Assembly (NCBI GenBank): GCA_046263195.1
Contig: JBHELG010000109.1
Span: 1-40,534 of the forward strand
DNA length: 40,534 nt
Reading direction: 5' to 3'
Source of the DNA: JBHELG01 sp046263195
Lineage (GTDB): Bacteria > Actinomycetota > Nitriliruptoria > Nitriliruptorales > JAHWKO01
Shown here piece after piece: positions 26,243-34,201 of this stretch; within the stretch, counting starts at the first letter, position 1, and every line of letters begins with the position of its first letter. The translations under genes and the position numbers were made by a program. The notes beneath the pieces are model-generated. The model did no database searches and was not told where the DNA came from. It saw only the letters and a program-made list of their open reading frames with translations.

Positions 26243-27544
26243 CTAGGAAAGCGACGGGAGATAATCAGTCAGCGGCGCTCCGGATGGAGGCGGAGGTAGT
26301 GGCTGAGAGCCGGCGCCAGGCGCTGCGGGTGCCGGCGAAGCCGGCGGGTGGGTTGGGTCTGGTGCAGGGGGCGGAGACCGGGCGGGGGTCGTGGGGACCG
26401 TCGCCGGGGTGGCTGTGGTGGGAGCCGACGACGGGGCGCCGCCGGGGAGGCTCGGGACACCGTCGAGGATGCGCGGAAGCCTGCTCCGCATGAGGAAGAC
26501 GTTGTAGACGTCGTAGCGGGAGATCGTGAAGTAGATGTCGGGGCCTTGCTGATCGGGCAGCAGGTAGGGCGCGTAGAGCTGCTGGTCCGCAGCGGGAGCC
26601 AGGACCCGTTCCTGGTCCCAGGGGCCCGTGAGGAAGGGGGCCGACCGCAACACGATCGCCTCGCGCACCACATTGAGGTAGGTCATGAGCCACTGCCCGT
26701 GGTACTGGCTCCACTGCACGGAAAGCTCTCCGACCACAGGAGGCACGATGAGCGTGGCGGCCTGCTCGCTGCCCCTTGCCCATACCAACCCGTTCCAGTA
26801 CGTGTAGGCGTCCTTGTCGAGCAGTGACCCTTCAGCCACACGTGCGACCTTCACCCCTCCGAAGCGTCCCCCCGGTATGCCGAACAGGTAGACGTAGCCA
26901 TCGAGGCGCACCATCGCGACCTGGGCGAAGTTGCTGCCCTCAGGCCAGATGACGTTCGGATCCTTCACCCACGTGCGCCCCTGGTCATCGGAGAAGGCGA
27001 GGCCGGAGTGGCCGACGACCCACCGGCCGGGCGGACCCCAGCTACGCACCGACATGTAGTGCAGGAACATACGGTTGCCCACCGCCACCCCGTTGGTCGG
27101 AATGACCGTGAACTCGACTTCCGGCACCTTGCGGGAGGCCAGCAGCTCCTTCGCGTGGCTCTCGCGGTCGGTCACCATCCCGTCGAACCTCAAGCCGTCC
27201 GAGGGGTCGAGGTCGCTCATCCAGGCCATCGTGTTGCTGCGCCAGTCCACGCCCCAGCGCTCCCCGAACGTGTCGCCGAAGACCATGCGGAGCTCGTTGC
27301 CGAACCGGAAGGTGTGCCCGAGATCCGTTCCGTAGACCCCCCACCGGTCGGTGCGGTTCATCGAGCCCGCCCCGGTCAGCTGCGCCACGACCTCCGCCCT
27401 CTGGACGAGGACAGGCGGGGGCAGCTGGGCGAGCACAGGCGCCGGCGAGGTAGGGGGTGGCGCCGCGCTCGCCCCCGAGGCTGCAACCGAAGCGACGGCC
27501 AGCGCCGACAGCAGGAGCGTGAGAGAAAGCCGGCCGGGCGACAG
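26243..27544 (-). CDS. Secreted DUF4185-like protein, probable CTG start
   Basis: A 433-residue protein. The core has the DUF4185/five-bladed propeller look: VYGTDLGHTFRFGNELRMVFGD, FHYMSV-type strands, FAQVAMVRLDGYVYLFG, and RSAPFLTGPW. The last 100 residues are Pro/Thr/Ser-rich. No ATG/GTG/TTG gives a signal peptide; the first canonical start (GTG 27436) begins VLAQLPPPVL. CTG 27544 is in frame, has GGGAGG at 27550-27555 and yields MSPGRLSLTLLLSALAVASV, a clean signal peptide. It follows the amidohydrolase gene on the same strand. Function is unknown; carbohydrate binding or hydrolysis is possible. Confidence 0.72.
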   Translation of the reverse strand: MSPGRLSLTLLLSALAVASVAASGASAAPPPTSPAPVLAQLPPPVLVQRAEVVAQLTGAGSMNRTDRWGVYGTDLGHTFRFGNELRMVFGDTFGERWGVDWRSNTMAWMSDLDPSDGLRFDGMVTDRESHAKELLASRKVPEVEFTVIPTNGVAVGNRMFLHYMSVRSWGPPGRWVVGHSGLAFSDDQGRTWVKDPNVIWPEGSNFAQVAMVRLDGYVYLFGIPGGRFGGVKVARVAEGSLLDKDAYTYWNGLVWARGSEQAATLIVPPVVGELSVQWSQYHGQWLMTYLNVVREAIVLRSAPFLTGPWDQERVLAPAADQQLYAPYLLPDQQGPDIYFTISRYDVYNVFLMRSRLPRILDGVPSLPGGAPSSAPTTATPATVPTTPARSPPPAPDPTHPPASPAPAAPGAGSQPLPPPPSGAPLTDYLPSLS

Positions 27545-27549
27545 AGGGG

Positions 27550-27555
27550 CCTCCC
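27550..27555 (-). promoter_or_regulatory. Ribosome site supporting a CTG start
   Basis: GGGAGG lies five bases upstream of CTG 27544, in frame with the DUF4185-like protein. It is the only strong ribosome site in the segment and places a complete signal peptide at the N-terminus. Confidence 0.55.
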
Positions 27556-27630
27556 ACGCAAGAATGGAGAATCGGGCTCGCCCATGCTAATCAGAGTGGA
27601 GCTGCCCCTGGGAGTCCTTGACGGCTCGTT

Positions 27631-27648
27631 CAGGCCCAAGACCGCTAC
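27631..27648 (+). repeat. Dispersed repeat copy CAGGCCCAAGACCGCTAC
   Basis: This 18-bp sequence is identical to 30474-30491 in the 46-bp tandem array. It lies between the amidohydrolase and DUF4185-like genes. Fifteen of its bases also occur, inverted, in the hairpin at 33665-33689. Confidence 0.7.
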
Positions 27649-27660
27649 CTACAGCATCGG

Positions 27661-28863
27661 CTACCGCTTCAGGGACGTCTGAACCCATCTTCCCGCCCTG
27701 AGCACGCCACGCACGTCGAGCAGCGCGGCGAGGTTGGTGAGGGGATTGCCAGCGACCGCGAGGATGTCCGCGTCCTTCCCCGGCTCGAGCCTGCCTTTTC
27801 TGTCGCCGAGGCCGCAGGTAGCGGCCGCCAGCGAGGTCGCCGCCCGCAGGGCCTCGACCGTGCTCAAGCCGATGTCCGCCAGGTCCAGGATGGCGTGGGG
27901 CAGGAGGTCATGCGGCTTGGCTGGACCCACCCCGGCGTCCGAACCCGCGATGAGACGGACCCCCGCGCGGTGCATCTGCGCGATCACGGACTTCATGGCG
28001 TCGAGATGCGAGGCGATGAGCGACGGTAACGGCGGCAGGCCGGCAAGCGCCTCTGCGGGAAGCATCGCCAGCGTCGGGCAGACGACGATCTCCTTTTCGG
28101 CCAGGCGGTCGAGGAGCGCCGGGTCGGCCTGGGCGCCCTCGAGCGTCATGCAACCGCCGTGCTCGATGCCGTCCACTCCCGCCTCCACGGCCTGTCGCAC
28201 CACTTCCACGCCGTGGGCGTGCGCCGTCACCTTCCTGCCGAAGCGATGCGCCTCCTCGACGGCGGCCCGGAGCTCCGGCAGGCTGAACTGCGGCGTGAAC
28301 GGGTCGATTCCGGGAGTCAGCACTCCTCCGCCCGCCATGATCTTGATGACGTCGACCCCTCGCCGAAACCACGACCTCACCGCTCGTCGCACCGCCAGCT
28401 CGCCGTCCACCTCCCCGCCCATGAAGTAGCAGTGACCCCCGGTCACGGTGAGTGGTGGCCCTGCCGCAACGACCTCGGGGCCGATCTCCTCGCCCCTGGC
28501 GAACCACTCCCGCAAGGTCACCCCCAGAAAGGCGCGGTCGCCGAGATCCCGCACCGTCGTGACCCCGGCTGCCAGCGTCCGCTGTGCGGACAGGCGCATG
28601 CGCAATGCAATGGACGAGTCGTCCTCGGCATTCATGCGCCCCGCAGGGTCGAGGCTCGCGTCGAAGCCGAGGTGGACGTGACAGTCGAACAGTCCGGGGA
28701 GCAGGGTCACGTCACCGAGTTCAATGATCTCCACGCCCTCCGGTGGTTCCACCCCACCACCTGCGACCTCGCGTATCCGGCCGTCCTCGATGAGCACGAG
28801 GGCATGCTCGACCAGCGTCCGGCTCACCCCGTCGAACAGCCGCGCCCCGCGCAATGCGAACAC
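27661..28863 (-). CDS. Amidohydrolase (imidazolonepropionase/prolidase-like)
   Basis: A 400-residue metal-dependent amidohydrolase. Ligand motifs in order are CHVHLG (after strand 1), DVIKIMAGGG (possible carbamylated Lys), TAHAHG, GIEHGG and GSDAGVGPAK. The sequence resembles Xaa-Pro dipeptidase/imidazolonepropionase-like members, whose substrates vary. GTG 28863 is used: GGGGGAGGTG lies six bases upstream and it gives the family start FALRGARLFDG. The longer open frame is rejected. It is divergent from the sulfur operon across 180 bp. Confidence 0.88.
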   Translation of the reverse strand: MFALRGARLFDGVSRTLVEHALVLIEDGRIREVAGGGVEPPEGVEIIELGDVTLLPGLFDCHVHLGFDASLDPAGRMNAEDDSSIALRMRLSAQRTLAAGVTTVRDLGDRAFLGVTLREWFARGEEIGPEVVAAGPPLTVTGGHCYFMGGEVDGELAVRRAVRSWFRRGVDVIKIMAGGGVLTPGIDPFTPQFSLPELRAAVEEAHRFGRKVTAHAHGVEVVRQAVEAGVDGIEHGGCMTLEGAQADPALLDRLAEKEIVVCPTLAMLPAEALAGLPPLPSLIASHLDAMKSVIAQMHRAGVRLIAGSDAGVGPAKPHDLLPHAILDLADIGLSTVEALRAATSLAAATCGLGDRKGRLEPGKDADILAVAGNPLTNLAALLDVRGVLRAGRWVQTSLKR

Positions 28864-29043
28864 CGACCCCACCTCCCCCTTACGGCCGCTTCCATGCCCG
28901 ATTGGTCGGAAGTGGTGCAAGCGGTGGCAGTAACTACCGTTCATTACCTTGGTGCTCGCCCGAAGCTGCGAAGTCGACGACAATACGTTGCTCACTACCC
29001 TCGCCTAGCTCACGTTTGCTCGCGGTCGGACCGGAGACAGAGG

Positions 29044-29634
29044 TTGACCTTCTCATTTCCCATCAGCCTGGATGTGAGCGGTCGCCGCTGCGTCGTGATC
29101 GGTGGTGGTCCCCAAGCCGTGGACCGGGCGGCCGATCTGGCCGCGGCGGGTGCTGAGGTCGTCGTGGTGCCGGCCAACGGCTACCGCGCTGAACTCCTCG
29201 ACGGGGCACTGCTCGCGGTCGTTACGGGCGAGGACGGCACCGATCCTGCCGCCGTCTTCTCGGATGCGGAAGCCCGGGGCGTCCTGGTCAATACCATGGA
29301 CGACGTCGCGCACTGCCATTTCGCGTTTCCGGCGATCGTCCGGCGGGGTGACCTTCGGGTGGCTATCTCGACCGCAGGCAAGGCACCTGCGCTCGCCCGA
29401 CAGCTACGGATTCGGCTGGAACAGGAACTGCCGGCGGCCCTCGCCACGCTGGTCGAGGTGCTCAGCGAGGCGCGAGAGGCGGCTCTTCCCAGGAGCGTCT
29501 CGTTCCAGGAGTGGACCGACCGCTGGCGGCAAGCCTTGGCCGACCTCGACAGTCTGCTCGCGCAGTGCGAGGACGGGCGGGGCAGGGAGGTACGCGACCG
29601 CATACTCCAGACGGTGACTCAGGAGGCTTCATGA
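29044..29634 (+). CDS. Precorrin-2 dehydrogenase / sirohydrochlorin ferrochelatase-type
   Basis: A 196-residue protein like the N-terminal half of CysG (Met8-like). It has FPISLDVSGRRCVVIGGGPQAVDRA (NAD-binding), the VNTMDD segment and FAFPAIVRRGDLRVAISTAGKAPALA. It oxidises precorrin-2 to sirohydrochlorin and may insert iron, completing siroheme. TTG 29044 is chosen: GGAG lies seven bases upstream and the residues after it match the family start (FSFPISLDV). Its stop overlaps the ATG of the methyltransferase gene (ATGA). Siroheme is the cofactor of the reductase encoded downstream. Confidence 0.9.
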   Translation: MTFSFPISLDVSGRRCVVIGGGPQAVDRAADLAAAGAEVVVVPANGYRAELLDGALLAVVTGEDGTDPAAVFSDAEARGVLVNTMDDVAHCHFAFPAIVRRGDLRVAISTAGKAPALARQLRIRLEQELPAALATLVEVLSEAREAALPRSVSFQEWTDRWRQALADLDSLLAQCEDGRGREVRDRILQTVTQEAS

Positions 29635-30416
29635 GCTTCGGTGGTCCTGCCGCCATGCCCGGGACCGTGCACCTCGTGGGTGCCGGACCGGGTGATCCGG
29701 GGCTGCTGACCTTACGAGGGGCCCGACTGCTGCAGACCTGCACACTCGTCGCATCCGATCGACTCGTCGCCAGGGAACTGCTCGAGCTCGTCCCGGCCGC
29801 TGCCCTGCGGTTCGAGGTCGGCAAGCGCTGCGGGAGCGGGCTGTGGTCGCAGGAGGACATCAACCGGCTGCTGGTCGATGCTGCACGTGACGGTCACGCG
29901 GTGGTCAGGCTGAAAGGCGGAGACCCGTTCGTGCTCGGGCGCGGCGGCGAGGAGGCCGCGGCATGCGTCGCCGCCGGGCTTCCTTTCGAGGTCGTGCCCG
30001 GCGTGACGTCGGCCGTGGCGGCACCGGCCGCGGCGGACATCCCGGTCACACACCGCGGCCTCGCGTCCGGCTTCGCCGTGATCACCGGGCACGAAGACCC
30101 AGGGAAGGACGAATCACAGGTCGACTGGGCCGCGGTCGCGGCGTTCCCGGGCACGTTGGTCGTGCTGATGGGGCTGGGGAGGCTCCGATCCATAGCCGAC
30201 CTCCTCATCGCGCATGGGCGGGACCCCGCGACTCCGGCCGCCGCCGTGCGCTGGGGAACGACGGTGGAGCAGGAGGTCGTCGAGGCGCCCCTCGGACAGC
30301 TTCCCGAGGCCGTCGCCAGCCACGGTCTGCAGCCGCCCGTGACGATCGTCATCGGTGAGGTCGTGGAGATGCGGGCGGTGCTCGCCGCGACGCCCGCTCT
30401 GGTCGGCGCGGCCTGA
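29631..30416 (+). CDS. cobA: Uroporphyrinogen-III C-methyltransferase
   Basis: A 261-residue SUMT. Family marks are VHLVGAGPGDPGLLTLRGARLL, VASDRLV, RLKGGDPFVLGRGGEEA, VVPGVTSAVAAPAAADIPVTHRG and FAVITGHE. It makes precorrin-2 from uroporphyrinogen III with two SAM, the first step of siroheme synthesis. ATG 29631 overlaps the previous stop. The stop TGA (30414-30416) touches the first unit of a tandem repeat array. The split of CysG into two genes is common in actinobacteria. Confidence 0.93.
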   Translation: MSFGGPAAMPGTVHLVGAGPGDPGLLTLRGARLLQTCTLVASDRLVARELLELVPAAALRFEVGKRCGSGLWSQEDINRLLVDAARDGHAVVRLKGGDPFVLGRGGEEAAACVAAGLPFEVVPGVTSAVAAPAAADIPVTHRGLASGFAVITGHEDPGKDESQVDWAAVAAFPGTLVVLMGLGRLRSIADLLIAHGRDPATPAAAVRWGTTVEQEVVEAPLGQLPEAVASHGLQPPVTIVIGEVVEMRAVLAATPALVGAA

Positions 30417-30653
30417 CCAGGCCCAAACAGGCCCAAGACCGTTACTACGACGCTCCCGCGAACCAGGCCCAAACAGGCCCAAGACCGCTACTACGACGCT
30501 CCCGCGAACCAGGCCCAAACAGGCCCAAGACCGTTACTACGACGCTCCCGCGAACCAGGCCCAAACAGGCCCAAGACCGTTACTACGACGCTCCCGCGAA
30601 CCAGGCCCAAACAGGCCCACGACCGTTACTACGACGCTCCCGCGAACCAGGCC
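30416..30653 (+). repeat. 46-bp tandem repeat array, five units plus a partial
   Basis: Five full 46-bp units start at 30416, 30462, 30508, 30554 and 30600, and an 8-bp partial unit ends at 30653. The units are nearly identical: unit 2 has C for T in the GACCGT step and unit 5 has C for A in CCCAAG. Each unit contains two AGGCCCAA words. No spacers are present. The array begins at the cobA stop codon and lies inside the sulfur operon, like mycobacterial interspersed repeats. The rest of the gap to 30796 holds no recognised feature. Confidence 0.95.
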
Positions 30654-30796
30654 TTCCTGCGCGCCCCGGGGACACCCCTCGCCCTATTTGCACCGTAGAT
30701 CCCGTAGTACGCAGCGAAGACAGCCGATAGCCCGGTATCAAGGGGGGCGACAGCGAGGCGGCGTCGCCGTCGAGCGGCCCAGCGCAGGAGCGGATG

Positions 30797-32785
30797 ATGT
30801 CAGCCACAACGATTAGAGGGCCTGGGGCCGCCGCCGAAGGCGGCGGGAAGGCGGGCCCGGTCCGCGGGAGGTCGGGTCCTTTGAAAGAGGAGCCGACGTG
30901 GGACCTCGTCCTCAAGCGCAACTCGATCGAGCGCTTGAAGCAGGAGAAGTTCCCGCTCGACATCGTCGACGAGCTCCCTCAGCTCATCGCCATGGGCTAT
31001 GAAGCCGTCCCGGAGGAGGACATCGTCCGGCTGAACTGGTGGGGTCTGACCCACGACAAGCCGAAGCTCGGGACCTTCATGGTCCGCATCAAGGTGCCCG
31101 GTGGCCTCGCGTCACCGGCGCAGCTCCGCGGCGTCGGACAGATCTCGCGCGATTACGGCAAGAACTATGGCGAGCTGACCACCCGTCAGGGGCTGCAGCT
31201 CCACTGGGTCCGACTCGACCAGCTGCCAGAGGTGCTCGACGCGGTCCGAGCCACCGGCCTGACCACCGTGGGCGGGGAGGGCGACACGGTACGCAACATC
31301 ACCAGTTGCCCGGTCGCCGGTATCTCGCGGGACGAGCTGTTCGACGTCCGTCCGGTCATCGAGCGGGCGGCGGCCTTCTTCTACGGCAACCGCGACTATT
31401 CGAGCCTCCCCCGCAAGCACAAGTACACCATCAGCGCCTGCCCCGGCCACTGCAGCGCCCCCGAGATCCACGACGTCGCACTCGTCGGGGCGGTCAAGGA
31501 CGGGCGCGAGGGTTTCGCGGTCCGTGTGGGCGGCGGCCTTTCGAGCACACCCCGCCTGTCGCGCGATCTCGGGGTGTTCGTGCCCGTCGAAGACGCGATC
31601 GAGGTCTTGAGAGCGATCACCGATGCCTGGCAGACAAACCTCCGCTACCGCGTCAGCCGGGCCAAGGCCCGCATCAAGTTCATGATGGATGACTACGGGC
31701 CAGAGGGCGTGCGCGCGATGGTGGAGGAGCGCCTGGGTCGTCGACTGGAAGACTTCGACGCCCCGGAGCCGGCGGGCGAATACGACCACCTCGGTGTGCA
31801 CCCCCAGAAGCAGGAGGGCAGGGTCTACGCCGGCTTCTCCGTGCCGATGGGTTGGATGAGCGGCGACCAGATGGTCGCTGTCGGAGACCTGGTGGAAGAA
31901 GTGGGCGGCGGCATCCGGCTGACCCGCCAGCAGGACCTCATCGTCGGCGACATTCCCACGGAGCGGCTCGGCTACCTGCTCGAGGGCATGCGCAAGGTCG
32001 GCTTTCCGATCACACGCAACAAGGTGTATGGCAACTCGATCGCCTGCACGAGTCATCGCTTCTGCAACTACTCGGTCGCCGAGACGAAGGGGAAGCTCGA
32101 GGAGATCCTTGCGGAGCTCGACCGTCGCTTCGCTCAGGACGTGGAGGACCTGAAGGTCTTCATGGACGGCTGCCCGCACGCCTGCGCTCACCACTGGGTC
32201 GGCGACATCGGGCTGCAGGGCACGACCACGAAGCATCCCGGCACCGGGCAGCGCGTGGAAGCCTACGACGTGACGCTGCGTGGCGGGCTCGGCGCCAAGG
32301 CCGCGATCGGCAAGCCACTGCTGCGCCGGGTGCCGACCGACGACATCAACGATGTCATCGTCCGTCTGGTGGACGGCTGGCTGACCGAGAAGGCGGCCCG
32401 CAACGGCCATGGCGGCGGCTACTCGTTCCGCGACTTCTGCGACGAACGTTCTGACGAGGAGATACGAGCCCTCGCGGCCGGGGAGCCGATGGAGGAGGAG
32501 GCCGAGTCGGAGCATCCGGTCGTGCGAGTCCCCGGCATCCTCCTCGAGTTCTCCGATGGTGTCGACGCGATCGAGGTCGAGGCGCAGAGCGTACGCGAGG
32601 CCCTCGGAATTCTCGCCCGCCTCCACCCGAAGCTGGTCGACTACCTCCTGCCAGAGCCCGAGAAGGTGAACCCGACGCTGAACCTCTACGTCGGCGAGGA
32701 AGACATCCGGGCGCTCGGCGGTCTCGACGCTCCGCTCAAGCCCGGGGAGGAGCTTCTCATCCTGCCGGCCCTCGCAGGCGGGTAG
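30797..32785 (+). CDS. Siroheme sulfite/nitrite reductase fused to a CysO/ThiS-like sulfur carrier
   Basis: A 662-residue protein. Residues about 35-555 form a ferredoxin-type siroheme reductase: TTRQGLQLHW, then the [4Fe-4S]-siroheme ligands Cys417 and Cys423 (CTSHRFC) and Cys459 and Cys463 (CPHAC). Residues about 574-662 form a beta-grasp carrier: VPGILLEFSD, LNLYVGEEDIRALGGLDAP and the C-terminal ILPALAGG. That ending closely resembles mycobacterial CysO, which is activated at its terminal Gly-Gly. Siroheme and APS-reductase neighbours point to sulfite rather than nitrite. I infer that sulfide could be handed to the attached carrier. ATG 30797 is spaced six bases from GGAG; ATG 30794 is also possible. 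Confidence 0.93.
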   Translation: MSATTIRGPGAAAEGGGKAGPVRGRSGPLKEEPTWDLVLKRNSIERLKQEKFPLDIVDELPQLIAMGYEAVPEEDIVRLNWWGLTHDKPKLGTFMVRIKVPGGLASPAQLRGVGQISRDYGKNYGELTTRQGLQLHWVRLDQLPEVLDAVRATGLTTVGGEGDTVRNITSCPVAGISRDELFDVRPVIERAAAFFYGNRDYSSLPRKHKYTISACPGHCSAPEIHDVALVGAVKDGREGFAVRVGGGLSSTPRLSRDLGVFVPVEDAIEVLRAITDAWQTNLRYRVSRAKARIKFMMDDYGPEGVRAMVEERLGRRLEDFDAPEPAGEYDHLGVHPQKQEGRVYAGFSVPMGWMSGDQMVAVGDLVEEVGGGIRLTRQQDLIVGDIPTERLGYLLEGMRKVGFPITRNKVYGNSIACTSHRFCNYSVAETKGKLEEILAELDRRFAQDVEDLKVFMDGCPHACAHHWVGDIGLQGTTTKHPGTGQRVEAYDVTLRGGLGAKAAIGKPLLRRVPTDDINDVIVRLVDGWLTEKAARNGHGGGYSFRDFCDERSDEEIRALAAGEPMEEEAESEHPVVRVPGILLEFSDGVDAIEVEAQSVREALGILARLHPKLVDYLLPEPEKVNPTLNLYVGEEDIRALGGLDAPLKPGEELLILPALAGG

Positions 32786-32841
32786 CCGCTCAGTAGCGCA
32801 GCGGTAGCGACCGAGTTGGACCGGGCCCAGTAACAGAGAGC

Positions 32842-33657
32842 ATGGAGAGCGTCGTGCTGCAACAACGCATCGTCTTCGACGACCTCGAGATCGGAGAGAT
32901 CGCGAATGATCTCGACGACCAGGAGCCGCAGGAAGTCATCGCCTGGTCGCTCGAGACGTTCGGCGACCACATCGCCATCGTCACCTCCCTGCAGGCCGAC
33001 AGCATGGTGGTGCTCGACATGGCCTACCAGCTCAAGCCCGACATCCGCGTGATCACCGTGGACAGCGGCCGCCTGCCTCAGGCCACGCTGGAATTCCTCG
33101 TCCAGGCACGCGAGCACTACCCGGACTCCCGCTGGGAGGTGCTGTCTCCCGATCAACGTGAGGTCGAGACGATGGTGCGCCGCCACAGCCCCGACCTGTT
33201 CCGCAAGTCGGTGCCGCTGCGGTTGTTGTGCTGCCAGATCCGCAAGGTGCGTCCGCTGCTCGGCGCCCTCGAAGGGCTCGACGCGTGGTTCACCGGCCTT
33301 CGACGCGACCAGTGGGCCTCCCGGGCGGCCATCAGGAAGGTCGAGCTCGACCATGACCACGACGGGATCGTGAAGGTCAACCCCTTGGCGGACTGGACCA
33401 AGGAAGAGGTCTGGGAGTACCTCGACGACAACAGGGTCCCGGTCCACCCGCTGTACGCGCAGGGGTACACGAGCATCGGCTGCGAACCTTGCACCCGCCC
33501 CATCCAGGCCGGAGAACACGACCGGGCGGGGCGCTGGTGGTGGGAGACGAACGCTCCCAAGGAGTGCGGCATCCACTGCCCGATCGAGACCGGCGGCTTC
33601 GAGCACGAGGTGCACGCCATTCTCGGAGAGGCGCACAACGACTCCATCGGCCACTAG
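32842..33657 (+). CDS. cysH: Adenylylsulfate/PAPS reductase
   Basis: A 271-residue reductase. It has the nucleotide-binding region VTSLQADSMVVLD, VDSGRLP and TGLRRDQ, two cysteine pairs (Cys130-Cys131 and Cys214-Cys217) that would bind a [4Fe-4S] cluster, and the catalytic ECGIH with Cys242. The cluster cysteines favour APS as the substrate, giving sulfite. It starts 56 bp after the reductase-carrier gene. ATG 32842 follows a weak ribosome site. It supplies sulfite to that reductase, with thioredoxin as the usual electron donor. Confidence 0.93.
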   Translation: MESVVLQQRIVFDDLEIGEIANDLDDQEPQEVIAWSLETFGDHIAIVTSLQADSMVVLDMAYQLKPDIRVITVDSGRLPQATLEFLVQAREHYPDSRWEVLSPDQREVETMVRRHSPDLFRKSVPLRLLCCQIRKVRPLLGALEGLDAWFTGLRRDQWASRAAIRKVELDHDHDGIVKVNPLADWTKEEVWEYLDDNRVPVHPLYAQGYTSIGCEPCTRPIQAGEHDRAGRWWWETNAPKECGIHCPIETGGFEHEVHAILGEAHNDSIGH

Positions 33658-33664
33658 GGCGGGT

Positions 33665-33689
33665 GCGGTCTTGGGCCTGTCAAGACCGC
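33665..33689 (+). terminator. Strong hairpin after cysH, dispersed-repeat member
   Basis: The arms GCGGTCTTG (33665-33673) and CAAGACCGC (33681-33689) pair perfectly over nine bases around a 7-base loop. The left arm plus loop contains the inverse of the repeat core CAGGCCCAAGACCGC. It lies 7 bp after the cysH stop, so it probably ends the sulfur operon. There is no U-tract. Confidence 0.65.
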
Positions 33690-33709
33690 AGGCGGGACAA
33701 TCCGAGGCG

Positions 33710-34201
33710 ATGCCAGACACCGAGCCGGGCAGCATCACCCTCGACACGGAGGAGCGTGAGCTCGTCCGACAGGAGTTGGACGCCCTCCTGCCTGCGCTGT
33801 CCGGGGAACGGCTGCAACGCTACGAGCAGCTGGGGGCCGCGGTAGGGGCGGGCAGCATCCCGCCCGAGTCGGTACCGCTGCTCGAATCGCTCCTGGAGCT
33901 GGCGCTGCAGACCGCCCGTGCCCGCCGCCTGTACCGGGCCGAGGGAGAGCGGGTGCTCACACAACTGTTTCGTCGTACTCCGCGCGGACGCGAGCTCGCC
34001 GAGCACCTCGATCAGGTCAACCACGCGCTGGGGGCACTGGCCGGCCACACCCTCAACCGCGCCCGGGTCGGTATGCGAACACTCGGCCACTTCACGCTCA
34101 CGCTCGAAACCGAAGCGGCCACGATGACCCTGGCCGTGCGCCCGGACAGCGTCAACGTCGAGAGCGTCTCCGTCGGGGATGTCCAGGGCCCGGCGGGCTA
34201 G
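33710..34201 (+). CDS. Hypothetical helical protein
   Basis: A 163-residue protein, mostly charged helices (ERELVRQELDALLPAL, LLESLLELALQTARARRLY), ending in short strands (HFTLTLETEAATMTLAVRP, VNVESVSVGDV). There is no signal peptide and no recognisable family. ATG 33710 has GAGGCG just upstream. It converges with the large kinase gene, and both stops share the palindrome CTAG (34198-34201). A link to sulfur metabolism or to the kinase is not supported by sequence. Confidence 0.6.
   Translation: MPDTEPGSITLDTEERELVRQELDALLPALSGERLQRYEQLGAAVGAGSIPPESVPLLESLLELALQTARARRLYRAEGERVLTQLFRRTPRGRELAEHLDQVNHALGALAGHTLNRARVGMRTLGHFTLTLETEAATMTLAVRPDSVNVESVSVGDVQGPAG

Noticed and set aside
30416..30653. 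CRISPR array
   Set aside because: The units are contiguous 46-bp copies with no unique spacers, and no cas gene is nearby.
30355..30816. Open frame across the 46-bp repeats that could encode a 153-residue repeat protein
   Set aside because: It starts inside cobA, has no ribosome site, and reads only the tandem DNA repeat. The codon pattern simply follows the repeat period.
31112..32626. Long minus-strand open frame of 504 codons
   Set aside because: It is antisense to the clear reductase-carrier gene and has no motif or ribosome site.
30797..32785. Plain assimilatory nitrite reductase
   Set aside because: The siroheme core fits either substrate, but the APS-reductase neighbour and the CysO-like C-terminus favour sulfite; no nitrate or nitrite genes are in the window.
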